NCBI RefSeq assembly: GCF_008386235.1
Contig: NZ_CP040671.1
Coordinates: 2,110,001 to 2,174,000 of the forward strand
Direction: 5' to 3'
From: Thermosynechococcus sp. CL-1
GTDB lineage: Bacteria > Cyanobacteriota > Cyanobacteriia > Thermosynechococcales > Thermosynechococcaceae
Length of the DNA stretch: 64,000 nt
Positions 55,553-64,000 of the stretch are shown piece after piece (positions within the stretch are counted from its first letter, which is position 1; each line of letters opens with the position of its first letter). The translations under genes and the position numbers were made by a program. The notes beneath the pieces were generated by a model. That model was not told the origin of the DNA. It was given only the letters and a program-made list of their open reading frames with translations, and made no database searches.

Positions 55553-56596
55553 TTAGTACAACTGGAGCGACTTCAACTGCTTATCGAACATGTGGATAGT
55601 GTCCACAAAGCGCGCTGTCTTCGACTGGGTGGAAATGACCAGAGATTGGGTACGGGCACCCCCCCTAAAGAAACGCACCCCTTTCATGAGTATACCGGGG
55701 GTAATTCCACAGGCAGCAAAGAGAACGGTTTCGCCGGAGGCCAATTCCTCCGCTTCATAGACCTTGTCGGGATCAGTGATGCCGGCTTTTTTGAGTTCTT
55801 CGAGGTTGCCTTCGCGGGTGCGATTCGCCCATTCCTTGGTCATGACCACAGCGGGATCATAGACCAGTTGCCCTTGGAAGTGCCCCCCTAAGGCGCGCAT
55901 GGCAGCAGCAGAAATCACCCCTTCCGGCGCAGCACCAATTCCCATCAGGGCATGAATGTTGGTTCCCGAAAAGGCACAGCAGAGCGCTGCCGAGACATCG
56001 CCATCGGAGATCAGTTGGACGCGGGCACCGGCATCGCGAATTTCTTGAATCAAGTCATTGTGGCGATCGCGCTTCATTACCACCACCACTAACTCATCAA
56101 TGGCGCGGTCAAGGCATTCCGAGAGAATTTTCAGGTTTTCTGTCGCCGAGTTGCGAATGTCCACTTTACCCTTGGCAGCGGGGGGCGCCGCCAATTTCTT
56201 CATATAAAAGTCGGGAGCCGCAAACAACCCCCCTTTTTCCGAAATGGCCAGCACAGCCATCGATCCCGGTTGGCCATAGGCGCAGAGATTGGTCCCTTCA
56301 CAGGGGTCAACGGCAATGTCAATTTCAATGAGTTCTTCGGGGTTACAGTATTGGGCAGCATCGGGACGGGTGCAGATACCCACTTCTTCGCCAATGTAGA
56401 GCATGGGGGCTTCATCCCGTTCCCCTTCGCCAATCACAATACGACCGCGCATATGGATTTGATTCATGCGGTTGCGCATGGCATCCACGGCCACCTGATC
56501 GGCCATGTGTTTGTCGCCCTTGCCCATCCACCGCGCTGAGGCGATCGCCGCCTGCTCGACAACTTCAATAATCTCTAAGCCAATGACGTTATCCAC
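55553..56596 (-). CDS. glpX: Class II fructose-1,6-/sedoheptulose-1,7-bisphosphatase
   Basis: 347 residues of the GlpX family, the dual-function F/SBPase of cyanobacteria in the Calvin cycle. [39 protein letters not shown] and [11 protein letters not shown] contain the metal- and substrate-binding residues. GGAGGG precedes the ATG. Transcript ends at the adjacent terminator. Confidence 0.95.
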   Translation of the reverse strand: MDNVIGLEIIEVVEQAAIASARWMGKGDKHMADQVAVDAMRNRMNQIHMRGRIVIGEGERDEAPMLYIGEEVGICTRPDAAQYCNPEELIEIDIAVDPCEGTNLCAYGQPGSMAVLAISEKGGLFAAPDFYMKKLAAPPAAKGKVDIRNSATENLKILSECLDRAIDELVVVVMKRDRHNDLIQEIRDAGARVQLISDGDVSAALCCAFSGTNIHALMGIGAAPEGVISAAAMRALGGHFQGQLVYDPAVVMTKEWANRTREGNLEELKKAGITDPDKVYEAEELASGETVLFAACGITPGILMKGVRFFRGGARTQSLVISTQSKTARFVDTIHMFDKQLKSLQLY

Positions 56597-56753
56597 ACAA
56601 CCCTCCTAACTGCACAAGTTGATCCCGCAGAGGTTTCCTATCTGAGCTTACAGAACTTTGGGATCTAGAAAATAATTTCTCGTTGCAAATTATTTGCTCC
56701 TACCACCAAGGGGTTGTCGGATATCCTTTGGCCGTGGAAAAGACGCTCAAGGA

Positions 56754-58994
56754 CTAGGGGGTAGTCAAAAAGAGCAGTTGCTCTGGGGGCAGATGGTCAA
56801 GGTAATAGCCCTCTTGAGCCAGCACGATCAACAGACGCAGGCCACAATCGGGATACAGGTGCAGATCTGCCCAAGGAATGGCCACTTCTAGGCAGATGCC
56901 CAAGGCATAGCGGGCATGGCTGGGTCGCTCTTTCCACTGGTAGTTGGCGATCGCCTCCTTGAAGGCAATCTGTTGCTTTTCAAAGTCAATCACCAATTGA
57001 TGGTGGTACAGGTAGTTGAGGGGGGCTTCGTCGGGGCAATCTCGCAGATCAGAGAGGGGGCTATTGTACGTCACCATGTTGGGGTAGTACCAGCAAAAGT
57101 GCAGGGTGCTGATGTCATTCCCAAAGGGCTGTTTCTGGTTCGGAGCATCAAGACGCAGATAGATATTTAGGTGATCCACCCCATACCAGAGGCGACTGAT
57201 CAGCGTTTGGCGGTGCATCGTCCCGCGGCTGCCACCGATTTGAATCCGGCCAGCAAAGTTCCAGTCCTGCTCATCACCGCGCCCATCAATCTCAGGGTGA
57301 ATAAAGCCTTGGGGCGGGTAGGTATCCTTGGCTTCGTGGACTTCTAAGGGATCATTGAGAACCTCAGGAATTGGCTCCCCCAATGCTGTGTAGAGCGCCA
57401 TCAAATGCTCACGGAAAAGCTGATCAAACATGGCATCGTGGTTCGAGGAGTGGCCTTCACCAAACCACCAAAACCAGTCAGAGCCTTCAGCCGCCAAAAG
57501 GGCTTGCCATGCTGCCGGATTCTTCGTTTCAGTGGCTTCGGAGTGGCGTTCAAGGGTTTGGCGGGCAGCCCCTAGATAGTCCCAAGCTTTGTTTTTTACC
57601 GGATCGCCAATCCATGTACAGAAATTGCCATCAATCCAAGAGCCGCTGTGGAGAGCAGAACCCGAAATCACCGCACGTGGGGGATATTGTTGCAGATACT
57701 GCGCCACAGAAACACAGGCAAAGTGCTCGTTCTCGCTCAGGCCTTGGTAAAGCCTTTCTAAGAAGGGCAGGCCGTCGCGGGGATAGTACTCCCAGCAGTT
57801 TTCACCATCGAGGGCAATGGTCACAAGCCATGGTTGTGCCAAACTGGATTGGCCAGTCCCTTCATAGGCAATGAGTTGCTGGCGAATACCCTCAAGCTGC
57901 TTGAGCAGATCCGCTGCCGCTGCTTCGGGAGCCATGGCACTGTAGGTAAAGCCAATCAAATCCGAGAGGCGGTGATCGCGAAAGACAATGTTGAGATCCC
58001 CTTTGGCCGTGGTCAGGCGGTAGGGTTGGTAAAGAACATTGGCCTGTTGGACAACCCCCGCTTCGTTGCGGTGAAAATAGGTTCCCGTTGTCCAGCCCAA
58101 GATTGCTTCATCGGAGCAAATCCACTCAAATCCCTGCTCGACAATGGGTTCAAGAATGGCTGGACTTACGGATTGCTCTGACGGCCACAGTCCGCGGGGC
58201 GATCGCCCAAAGAATTGTTCATAAAGAACTCGCGCCCGCCGCAAATGCCGAGGAACATCTTCGGGATATTGAAACCGCTGTTGGGGCAGGGCAATGTTGG
58301 GAACCGCTACTTTGGCGGCATCGGTATCCACCAAGAGGGGCAAAATCGGGTGGGTATAGGGGGTTGTGGTGACTTCAATTTGACCCGCCTCTTGAAGGGC
58401 GCGATGCTGGGGAATGATTTGGCCAAGAATTTCCCGCTGTTTGGCAATGATCCGCTGGCGATCGCTGAGGCTAAAATCCCGCCCTTGGGACAACCATTGG
58501 GCAATCTCTGGCTCATCCCAGTAGAGGGGATCGATCCAAGCTAAATTGTGCCACGCCAACAGATCCCCATAGTCTTGGGGCTGCCAGTGTTGCCAACACC
58601 AAGTTTTCCCCTGGGTTTGCCGCTGCTCGTAGAGTTCGCGATAGCGGGGATGGGGGTCAATCATCGTGCGGTGGTGGGCATCAAAGAAATGCTCAATGAT
58701 AAACCAGCGCTGCTGATCGGTGAGCTGCTCCACCGGGGTCAGTGTGGCTGTCAGATAGGGATCAAGGGCCGTACCGTTGACATAATCCTGAATTTGCAGC
58801 AACAGGGAGGGGACAAGGTTGACGGTTTGCTTGAGGCGGGGATATTTGGCGAGGACTAAGATCAGATCTAAGTAGTCCTTCGTGCCGTGGAGCCGTACCC
58901 AAGGGAGCAGGTATTGACCGGTGCGACAACTTTTGTAGAGGGGTTGGTGCTGGTGCCAAATGAAGGCAACGTGCAAGGGATAGGCCACAACCAA
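56754..58994 (-). CDS. Glycoside hydrolase family 57 protein
   Basis: 746 residues from a TTG at 58994, or a GTG two codons later at 58988. FIWHQHQPLYKS (HxHxP) is GH57 region 1; GLWPSEQSV probably carries the nucleophile Glu and IALDGENCWEYY the acid/base Asp. After about residue 540 there is a beta-rich C-terminal domain (FIHPEIDGRGDEQDWNFAG). GH57 enzymes act on alpha-glucans as amylases, branching or related enzymes; the exact activity cannot be read here, but a glycogen role is likely. Confidence 0.85.
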   Translation of the reverse strand: MVVAYPLHVAFIWHQHQPLYKSCRTGQYLLPWVRLHGTKDYLDLILVLAKYPRLKQTVNLVPSLLLQIQDYVNGTALDPYLTATLTPVEQLTDQQRWFIIEHFFDAHHRTMIDPHPRYRELYEQRQTQGKTWCWQHWQPQDYGDLLAWHNLAWIDPLYWDEPEIAQWLSQGRDFSLSDRQRIIAKQREILGQIIPQHRALQEAGQIEVTTTPYTHPILPLLVDTDAAKVAVPNIALPQQRFQYPEDVPRHLRRARVLYEQFFGRSPRGLWPSEQSVSPAILEPIVEQGFEWICSDEAILGWTTGTYFHRNEAGVVQQANVLYQPYRLTTAKGDLNIVFRDHRLSDLIGFTYSAMAPEAAAADLLKQLEGIRQQLIAYEGTGQSSLAQPWLVTIALDGENCWEYYPRDGLPFLERLYQGLSENEHFACVSVAQYLQQYPPRAVISGSALHSGSWIDGNFCTWIGDPVKNKAWDYLGAARQTLERHSEATETKNPAAWQALLAAEGSDWFWWFGEGHSSNHDAMFDQLFREHLMALYTALGEPIPEVLNDPLEVHEAKDTYPPQGFIHPEIDGRGDEQDWNFAGRIQIGGSRGTMHRQTLISRLWYGVDHLNIYLRLDAPNQKQPFGNDISTLHFCWYYPNMVTYNSPLSDLRDCPDEAPLNYLYHHQLVIDFEKQQIAFKEAIANYQWKERPSHARYALGICLEVAIPWADLHLYPDCGLRLLIVLAQEGYYLDHLPPEQLLFLTTP

Positions 58995-59312
58995 TTTGCC
59001 TCCATGACTTAGGACAGACGCTTTCTCCAGTATTTCAGAGGAGTTTGGTGTGGTACCACTTTGTTACACAACATCTCAAACGCCGCAAGAATCTTAATAC
59101 CCAATCAGGGGGTTCCCTCTCTCGTCCATATCGCCCGATCGGCAGTGGGCTTCCCGTGAATTGGAGAACTGGGGCTAGTGATCAGGCAATCCTGTGGTGC
59201 GTTGGGAAGAACAACCTAGTTAGGATAAAAGAGCCATTGGGAAAGGTTTGATGATCCTAGGCAGGAAGCCACAACCATCATCCCTCAGGAAAGCGCCTAT
59301 CAGGATGAATTG
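58995..59312. other. Intergenic stretch upstream of the small ORF
   Basis: About 320 bases between the divergent GH57 gene and the small frame at 59313. A 68-codon frame at 59045-59251 has no supporting features. No terminator, tRNA or repeat was recognised. Confidence 0.4.
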
Positions 59313-59435
59313 ATGGAGGGCGATCGCCAAGGAATGGCCCCCAAAGATTTGGATCGCCTTTGGCAAATTTTGCTGGCTGCTCAAACTAGGTCTTTCATCA
59401 AGACTTGCCCTCGGTGCGACGGGCAATTATCTTAG
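59313..59435 (+). CDS. Possible 40-residue protein with a CPRC motif
   Basis: ATG at 59313 with AGGA eight bases upstream; the frame encodes MEGDRQGMAPKDLDRLWQIL and ends with CPRCDGQLS. It looks protein-like (amphipathic helix then a half zinc ribbon) and ends 25 bp before the alcohol dehydrogenase gene. Too short to be sure; no family recognised. Confidence 0.35.
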   Translation: MEGDRQGMAPKDLDRLWQILLAAQTRSFIKTCPRCDGQLS

Positions 59436-59460
59436 GGGTGATGAGTTTGCAAAGGTCTCA

Positions 59461-60513
59461 ATGAAAGCCCAAGTGTTCCGAGGGGTGAATCAACTCAGCT
59501 ACGAGGACATTCCCATCCCTGAGACTGCTGCCGATGAAGTGCTAGTGCGGGTCAGGGTGGTTGGGTTGTGCCAATCGGACATCAAAAAAATTCGCTATCC
59601 CCTCTATGAGCCGCCTCGTATTTTTGGCCATGAAACGGCGGGTGAAATTGCGGCGGTGGGTGAGGCCGTGACGGGTTGGCAGGTGGGTCAGCGGGTGGTG
59701 GTCATGCACCATATTCCCTGTATGCACTGCGCCTACTGCTTGAATGAAAACTATTCAATGTGCCATGTCTATAAGACGGTGACGACAACGGCGGGCTTTA
59801 TTCCCAGTGGTGGGGGCTTTGCCGAGTATGTGAAAGTACCGGGGCACATTGTGCAGCATGGCGGTCTGATTCCGATTCCCGATGAGATTAGCGATGAAGA
59901 AGCCAGCTTCGTTGAACCCACCAACTGTTGTCTGAAGGCAGTCAAGAAGGCGGGCATTACTGCCGGTCAAACAGTGCTGATCACTGGGGCAGGGCCTATT
60001 GGCCTGATGTTTATTATGTTGGTGAATCTCTTTGGGGCACGGGCGATCGCCACCGATCTACTGCCCTCCCGAATCGCCAAAGCCAAAGAAGTGGGCGCCG
60101 CTGCCGCTTTTGATGCCCGCGATCCCGATCTCAGGGCCAAGGTGCAAGCCCTGACCCATGGCTTGGGGGTGGATGTCAGTCTTTTAGCGGTTCCCAGTGA
60201 AAAAGCCTTTTTCCAAGCCCTAGAGTGTACGCGCAAGGGGGGCAAAATTCTCTTCTTTGCCGAGTTTCCCGATGAAGTGGAAATTCCCCTCAATCCCAAC
60301 ATTCTCTATCGCCGTGAGATTGACCTCATGGGCAGCTACAGTTCCTCCTACCGCTTACAGTCGCTTGCCTGCGACATTATCTTTAACCGCCGCATTGATG
60401 TCAAAGCCCTGATCAGCGATCGCTATCCCCTATCAAAGCTGGCTGAAGCGGTGGAGCAGGCAGTACAGCCGACGCCGGAAACCTATAAAATCCTCATTTA
60501 TCCAGAATCCTAA
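59461..60513 (+). CDS. Zinc-dependent medium-chain alcohol dehydrogenase
   Basis: 350 residues. Catalytic zinc ligands C37, H57 and E58 (GHETAGEI); structural zinc cysteines C87, C90, C93 and C101. The Rossmann motif TGAGPIGLM is followed by ATDLL, the Asp favouring NAD. Resembles threonine/sorbitol dehydrogenase-type enzymes; the substrate is unknown. The stop TAA shares its last A with the ATG of the Ycf49-like gene. Confidence 0.87.
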   Translation: MKAQVFRGVNQLSYEDIPIPETAADEVLVRVRVVGLCQSDIKKIRYPLYEPPRIFGHETAGEIAAVGEAVTGWQVGQRVVVMHHIPCMHCAYCLNENYSMCHVYKTVTTTAGFIPSGGGFAEYVKVPGHIVQHGGLIPIPDEISDEEASFVEPTNCCLKAVKKAGITAGQTVLITGAGPIGLMFIMLVNLFGARAIATDLLPSRIAKAKEVGAAAAFDARDPDLRAKVQALTHGLGVDVSLLAVPSEKAFFQALECTRKGGKILFFAEFPDEVEIPLNPNILYRREIDLMGSYSSSYRLQSLACDIIFNRRIDVKALISDRYPLSKLAEAVEQAVQPTPETYKILIYPES

Positions 60514-60815
60514 TGCACGCCCTATCAATTCCCACGTGGATGGTGCATATTTCCAGTGTGCTGGAGTGGATGGCAGCCATTTGGTTTGTGGCACAACTGG
60601 ATCGCCGCTGTCCGCAGCAGGGATGGCGGTGGTTGGCGTGGGCAATGCTACCAGCGTTGGTGAGTGCCATGTGTGCCTGTACGTGGCATTACTTCGATAA
60701 TGCAGTGACACTGGCTTGGTTGGTGGATCTGCAAGCGCTGCTCACGTTCATTGGCAACTGTACCCTCTGTGGTGCAGCAGCATGGCTGTGGTGGCGATCG
60801 CAAAGCGCACTGTAG
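60513..60815 (+). CDS. Ycf49-like protein (DUF2499)
   Basis: 100 residues. HALSIPTWMVHISSVLEWMAAIWFV and WAMLPALVSAMCACTWHYFDN match the DUF2499/Ycf49 family of cyanobacteria and plastids, with three membrane segments. Function unknown. Translationally coupled to the dehydrogenase gene by a 1-base overlap. Confidence 0.85.
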   Translation: MHALSIPTWMVHISSVLEWMAAIWFVAQLDRRCPQQGWRWLAWAMLPALVSAMCACTWHYFDNAVTLAWLVDLQALLTFIGNCTLCGAAAWLWWRSQSAL

Positions 60816-61011
60816 CTGCCCTCTTGAAGTAAAGCTTAACAAGATTGATTGAAATTGGCAGTGCTCAAGGACTTCCAGTATCCTGTAATCAGGTTCCCTG
60901 CAATAGGGTGTGACAAATGCAACAGTCCAATACTGAACTTTGACGTAGAACAAGGAGGAACGCTTGCCCGTCAGTCTAGCCCTAAACGCCTAAACCTCTG
61001 TGGAGGCTGCG

Positions 61012-62889
61012 ATGGAAAGTAGTGCCGAACTCACCGCCTTGTTCGTCATCACCGTTGTCCTAGGCATTGGTGCCCAAGTGACTGCCCATTGGTTACGGCT
61101 GCCGAGTATTGTCCTGTTGTTACTGGCGGGTATTCTTTCAGGCCCCAGTGGCTTGGGGCTAGTCCATCCGGAAGTTTTAGGCGAAGGCCTAGAGGTGTTA
61201 GTGCCCCTGTGTGTGGCCTTGATTCTCTTTGAGGGGGGCTTGAGCTTAGACCTGAGCCGCGCTGACCAAGATATTACGGGTAGCCTCTGGAAGTTAGTGA
61301 CGCTGGGGGGATTGGTGACGTTTGTGGCGGGGGCAATGGCTGCCCATTGGATTGGCGAATTTCCGTGGCAACTGGCTTTTCTCTATGCCTCCCTCGTGGT
61401 GGTGACCGGGCCTACGGTTGTTGGACCGCTGCTGCGGCAAGTGGGGGTAGAGCACAAGCTAGCGGTCATCCTCGAAGGGGAAGGGGTACTGATTGACCCC
61501 ATTGGTGCCATTTTGGCGGTGATGGTGCTGAACGTAGTTCTCAATCAAGACCTCGGCATGGGGGCGATCGCCCTCGGGATTGTCCAGCGCTTGGCCGTTG
61601 GTACCTTGATGGGCGGTATCGGTGGCTGGTTTCTCAGCCGCTTCCTGCGTCGCGCTTGGTTTCTGGGGGATGATCTGCGCAACTTGTTGGTGTTGGCCGT
61701 CCTCTGGGGCCTGTTTTGGCTGTCGGATCAAGTGGTCAGTGAATCGGGTCTAATGATGGCGGTGGTTCTGGGGCTGGTACTGCGTTGGTCGGATGTGCCG
61801 GGGGGGCGGCTACTGCGGCGTTTTAAGGGGCAACTGAGTACGCTCTCGATCTCGGTCTTGTTTGTGCTGCTGGCTGCGGATCTCTCGATCGCTGGTCTAT
61901 TGGAGCTAGGTTGGTCGGGGGTGCTGACGGTGTTGTGCTTAATGTTCCTGATCCGTCCCCTCGGCGTTGTCCTATGTACGTGGGGCAGTGACCTCAGTTG
62001 GCAACAAAAAGCCTTCCTCAGTTGGATTGCGCCGCGGGGAATTGTTGCGGCTTCAGTGGCTTCGCTATTTTCGATTACCCTCACCAATGCGGGAATTAGT
62101 GGGGGGGATGCCATTAAAGGACAAGTGTTCCTGACGATTTTGATGACGGTTTTCGGCCAAGGCCTAACGGCGCGCTGGGTGGCAACCCAACTGAATGTGC
62201 GTGCCCAAGGGGCTTCAGGGGTGATGATTGCTGGCTGTACGCCCTTGGGTCGTTTGTTGGCGCGGATCTTGCGCGATCGCGGCGAAGAGGTGGTGATGAT
62301 TGACACCGATCCTGAGGCCGTTGAACAAGCCCGCCGTGAACACCTACCCGTCTATCTCAGTAGTGCCCTTGACCTGAATATTTTGCAGGAGGCCGGCATT
62401 ACTGAATTGGGCACCTATCTGGCTGTGACTAGTAATACTGAGGTGAATGCGGTGCTGGCACAGCGCGTCCTCGAAGAATTTCACCCGCCACGGGTCTTGG
62501 CCGCCCTTGAGGTAGAGGATTGTCCCCTAGGTCTGAGTCCAGCCTTTGCTCGGCAACTGTCCATCAAAAAATGGAACCAATATATCAACACTGAGGCGGT
62601 TCGTTTGGGGGAACTGGTGATTGAGGAGGAGCGATCGCAATTGCAACGCCAGCACCTTGACGCCTTGATCCGCTCTGGGAAAGTGCTTCCCCTGCTTGTG
62701 GAACGGCCAGAGGGATTGCGGGTGGTGCGAGCCAATGAAGAGTGGCAAGTGGGCGATCGCCTGATTTACCTGCTCCACAGCCCCAAACCCCATACCCTAC
62801 CCGCCGCCTTAATTTCGGGCTGGCAAATGAATACCCAAGTAGAATCGGTTCTTGTCCCCAGTGAAACCCCTACGCCCAAGGGAACCTAA
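61012..62889 (+). CDS. Sodium/proton antiporter with TrkA-N domain
   Basis: 625 residues from the ATG at 61012, GGAGG 5 bases upstream. The first 400 residues are about 12 helices of the CPA1 exchanger type (LLAGILSGPSGLGLVHPE, VTGPTVVGPLLRQV, FLSWIAPRGIVAASVASLF). Residues about 405-530 form a TrkA-N/RCK Rossmann domain (MIAGCTPLGRLLARILRDRG), followed by a TrkA-C-like part, suggesting gating by nucleotides. A second antiporter, with a USP domain, is at 20515-22128. Confidence 0.87.
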   Translation: MESSAELTALFVITVVLGIGAQVTAHWLRLPSIVLLLLAGILSGPSGLGLVHPEVLGEGLEVLVPLCVALILFEGGLSLDLSRADQDITGSLWKLVTLGGLVTFVAGAMAAHWIGEFPWQLAFLYASLVVVTGPTVVGPLLRQVGVEHKLAVILEGEGVLIDPIGAILAVMVLNVVLNQDLGMGAIALGIVQRLAVGTLMGGIGGWFLSRFLRRAWFLGDDLRNLLVLAVLWGLFWLSDQVVSESGLMMAVVLGLVLRWSDVPGGRLLRRFKGQLSTLSISVLFVLLAADLSIAGLLELGWSGVLTVLCLMFLIRPLGVVLCTWGSDLSWQQKAFLSWIAPRGIVAASVASLFSITLTNAGISGGDAIKGQVFLTILMTVFGQGLTARWVATQLNVRAQGASGVMIAGCTPLGRLLARILRDRGEEVVMIDTDPEAVEQARREHLPVYLSSALDLNILQEAGITELGTYLAVTSNTEVNAVLAQRVLEEFHPPRVLAALEVEDCPLGLSPAFARQLSIKKWNQYINTEAVRLGELVIEEERSQLQRQHLDALIRSGKVLPLLVERPEGLRVVRANEEWQVGDRLIYLLHSPKPHTLPAALISGWQMNTQVESVLVPSETPTPKGT

Positions 62890-62955
62890 TCTCCGGCACT
62901 GCGTCCATAGGCATCAGCAGAGTCAACGATTGACGTGTTTTCCCAATCAAAATTG

Positions 62956-62981
62956 CTGAGGGGTATCCAAAACCCTCTCAG
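62956..62981. other. Hairpin between antiporter and SLH genes
   Basis: CTGAG (62956-62960) with CTCAG (62977-62981), plus inner GGGT/ACCC, makes a 9-bp stem with a one-base bulge. No T run follows on the plus strand, so it is only a possible terminator. Confidence 0.35.
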
Positions 62982-63017
62982 ATAACTTGAATACCCTCTT
63001 ACTTGGAGAGATTTGCT

Positions 63018-64000
63018 ATGCAAAGCCTCGCACAGCGCAGCTTGGCTGTTTTGAGCTGCGGTTTAATGAGTTCTGGTACCCTTGCCCTTGTAGCGGCTGT
63101 TCCGGTCCAAGCCCAATCCCGTTTTACCGATACCCAAGGCATCTGGGCACAGGCCTGTATTGACCACCTTGCCAGTCGCAACATTATCAGCGGCTATCCC
63201 GATGGCACCTTTCGCCCCTTTGCCCCCGTCACTCGGGCTGAATATGCGGCCATGCTGGGGAAGGCGTTTCCCAATGCCCCAGTGGTGCGTACCCCCAGTA
63301 CGTTTAACGATGTCCCCAGCACATTTTGGGCAGCGAGTGCGATTCAAAATGCCACCCGTACCGGCTTCTTGAGTGGTTACCCCGGCAATGTTTTTCAGCC
63401 CAATCAAAATATTCCGCGTGTTCAGGCGATCGTGGCCTTGGCCAGTGGCTTGCAATATCCCACACCGCCTTCTGTGGAGGGGGTCTTAGCCCAGTTCAAT
63501 GATGCGGCGGCAATTCCCGCCTATGGACGTGCCGGTGTGGCCGCTGCCACCGCTAAACAAGTGGTGGTGAACTATCCCAATGTGCAGTTCTTTGCGCCGA
63601 ACCAACTGGCTACCCGTGCCGATATTGCGGCTTTCCTTTGTCAAGCAACCCGTGCCCCCGCTGCCCAAGCGCTGGTTCCCAGCCAGTACATTGCTGGTGC
63701 AGCCACCGCTTCCCCGTCACCCCTTGCTCTACCCGCCGGTCAGCAAATTCCGGCTCGCTTCCCCGATGCAGAGCGGATTGTCGTCAGTCCCAATGAAACC
63801 GTGGCGATTCGCTTGGTGACGGCGGCGGATGTGCGCGATGGCCAAGGGCGGGTTGTCATTCCCCTAGGCAGTGAAGTTTTTGGTCAGATTCAGCCGGCCC
63901 AAGGGGGGGCGCAATTTGTCGCCAACACGGTGGTGATCAATAACCGACAGCTGCCGATCGCCGCCAATTCCCAAGTCATTCGTACGATTCGCGATGCCCG
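63018..64000 (+). CDS. SLH-domain exported protein (start only)
   Basis: Open to the window end (327 codons). A signal peptide ending AVPVQA|QS is followed by three SLH repeats: RFTDTQGIWAQACIDHLASR onward to about residue 85, TFNDVPSTFWAASAIQNATR to about 150, and FNDAAAIPAYGRAGVAAATA to about 215. SLH domains bind peptidoglycan-linked polymers. Unlike the Som/OprB porins, which start with one SLH domain, here three are present, then a beta-rich part (VVIPLGSEVFGQIQ). GGAGAG at 63004-63009 serves the ATG. Confidence 0.85.
   Translation, partial: MQSLAQRSLAVLSCGLMSSGTLALVAAVPVQAQSRFTDTQGIWAQACIDHLASRNIISGYPDGTFRPFAPVTRAEYAAMLGKAFPNAPVVRTPSTFNDVPSTFWAASAIQNATRTGFLSGYPGNVFQPNQNIPRVQAIVALASGLQYPTPPSVEGVLAQFNDAAAIPAYGRAGVAAATAKQVVVNYPNVQFFAPNQLATRADIAAFLCQATRAPAAQALVPSQYIAGAATASPSPLALPAGQQIPARFPDAERIVVSPNETVAIRLVTAADVRDGQGRVVIPLGSEVFGQIQPAQGGAQFVANTVVINNRQLPIAANSQVIRTIRDA

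Noticed and set aside
59045..59251. 68-codon open frame upstream of the alcohol dehydrogenase gene
   Set aside because: No ribosome binding site seen, poor protein-like composition, and no hint of a family.

Overview
This window looks like a chromosome segment of a unicellular thermophilic cyanobacterium, most likely Thermosynechococcus (T. elongatus/vestitus/vulcanus group). The evidence is frequent HIP1 octamers (GCGATCGC), cyanobacterial/plastid families (Ycf20-like, Ycf49-like, CCB-type cytochrome b6 cofactor assembly factor, PacS, dual-function FBPase/SBPase), and the Orange Carotenoid Protein present only as separate N- and C-terminal domain proteins, an arrangement known from Thermosynechococcus. 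The genus is an inference. I saw no CRISPR array, prophage or insertion sequence.

Layout. 1-72: tail of a DUF4351 protein. 281-7637: a four-gene pseudopilin operon headed by a giant HpsA-like protein. 7685-13245 (minus): CCB-like factor, hemF, ccsB, atx1, pacS (heme, cytochrome c maturation, copper), with a MerR-type promoter in front of atx1-pacS. 13333-19714: L,D-transpeptidase, CPBP protease, pheS, ParA-like ATPase, acnB. 19723-22128 (minus): antiporter-USP plus two crcB fluoride channel genes in overlapping order. 22267-26914: Anbu proteasome-like protease, 2Fe-2S protein, an HTH/GrpE-like fusion, a sugar-type ABC ATPase, sulfiredoxin, and a PhoX-like phosphatase. 27008-30922 (minus): DUF4278 protein, rplU-rpmA, FHA protein, a cysteine-free Rrf2 regulator coupled to a tandem SagB/ThcOx oxidoreductase. 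31044-36812: pentapeptide protein, cobH-cobL, tRNA-Ser(GGA), murQ-VOC, a PAP2 remnant, pdhA. 36945-46011: Ycf20, alpha-E protein, coaD with a DivIVA-like coiled-coil gene, an AT-rich spacer with an orphan gene, a NarL-type response regulator, ChaN, DHH phosphoesterase, SixA. 45980-46973 (minus): CTDH and HCP, the split OCP. 47267-52324: glycosyltransferase, TPR-glycosyltransferase and 5'-nucleotidase cluster, then two small exported proteins. 52460-64000: rpiA, DUF1400 hydrolase, pgsA, glpX, GH57, a zinc alcohol dehydrogenase with a Ycf49-like gene, a second antiporter with a TrkA-N domain, and the start of an SLH-domain protein.

Most of the window is ordinary housekeeping with very tight gene packing (many 4-bp ATGA overlaps and convergent overlaps). 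The most unusual signal is non-coding: an exact 14-mer, GAAAAGGGCTGTAA, in the same orientation upstream of pdhA, rpiA and the response regulator gene, with a second inverted near-copy at the regulator. Other points of interest are the MerR-type operator at the copper genes, a terminator between the two OCP half-genes, the HTH-GrpE fusion, the antiporter-crcB-crcB operon and the HpsA pseudopilin operon in a unicellular organism. All functional calls come from reading motifs by eye; no database search was run.
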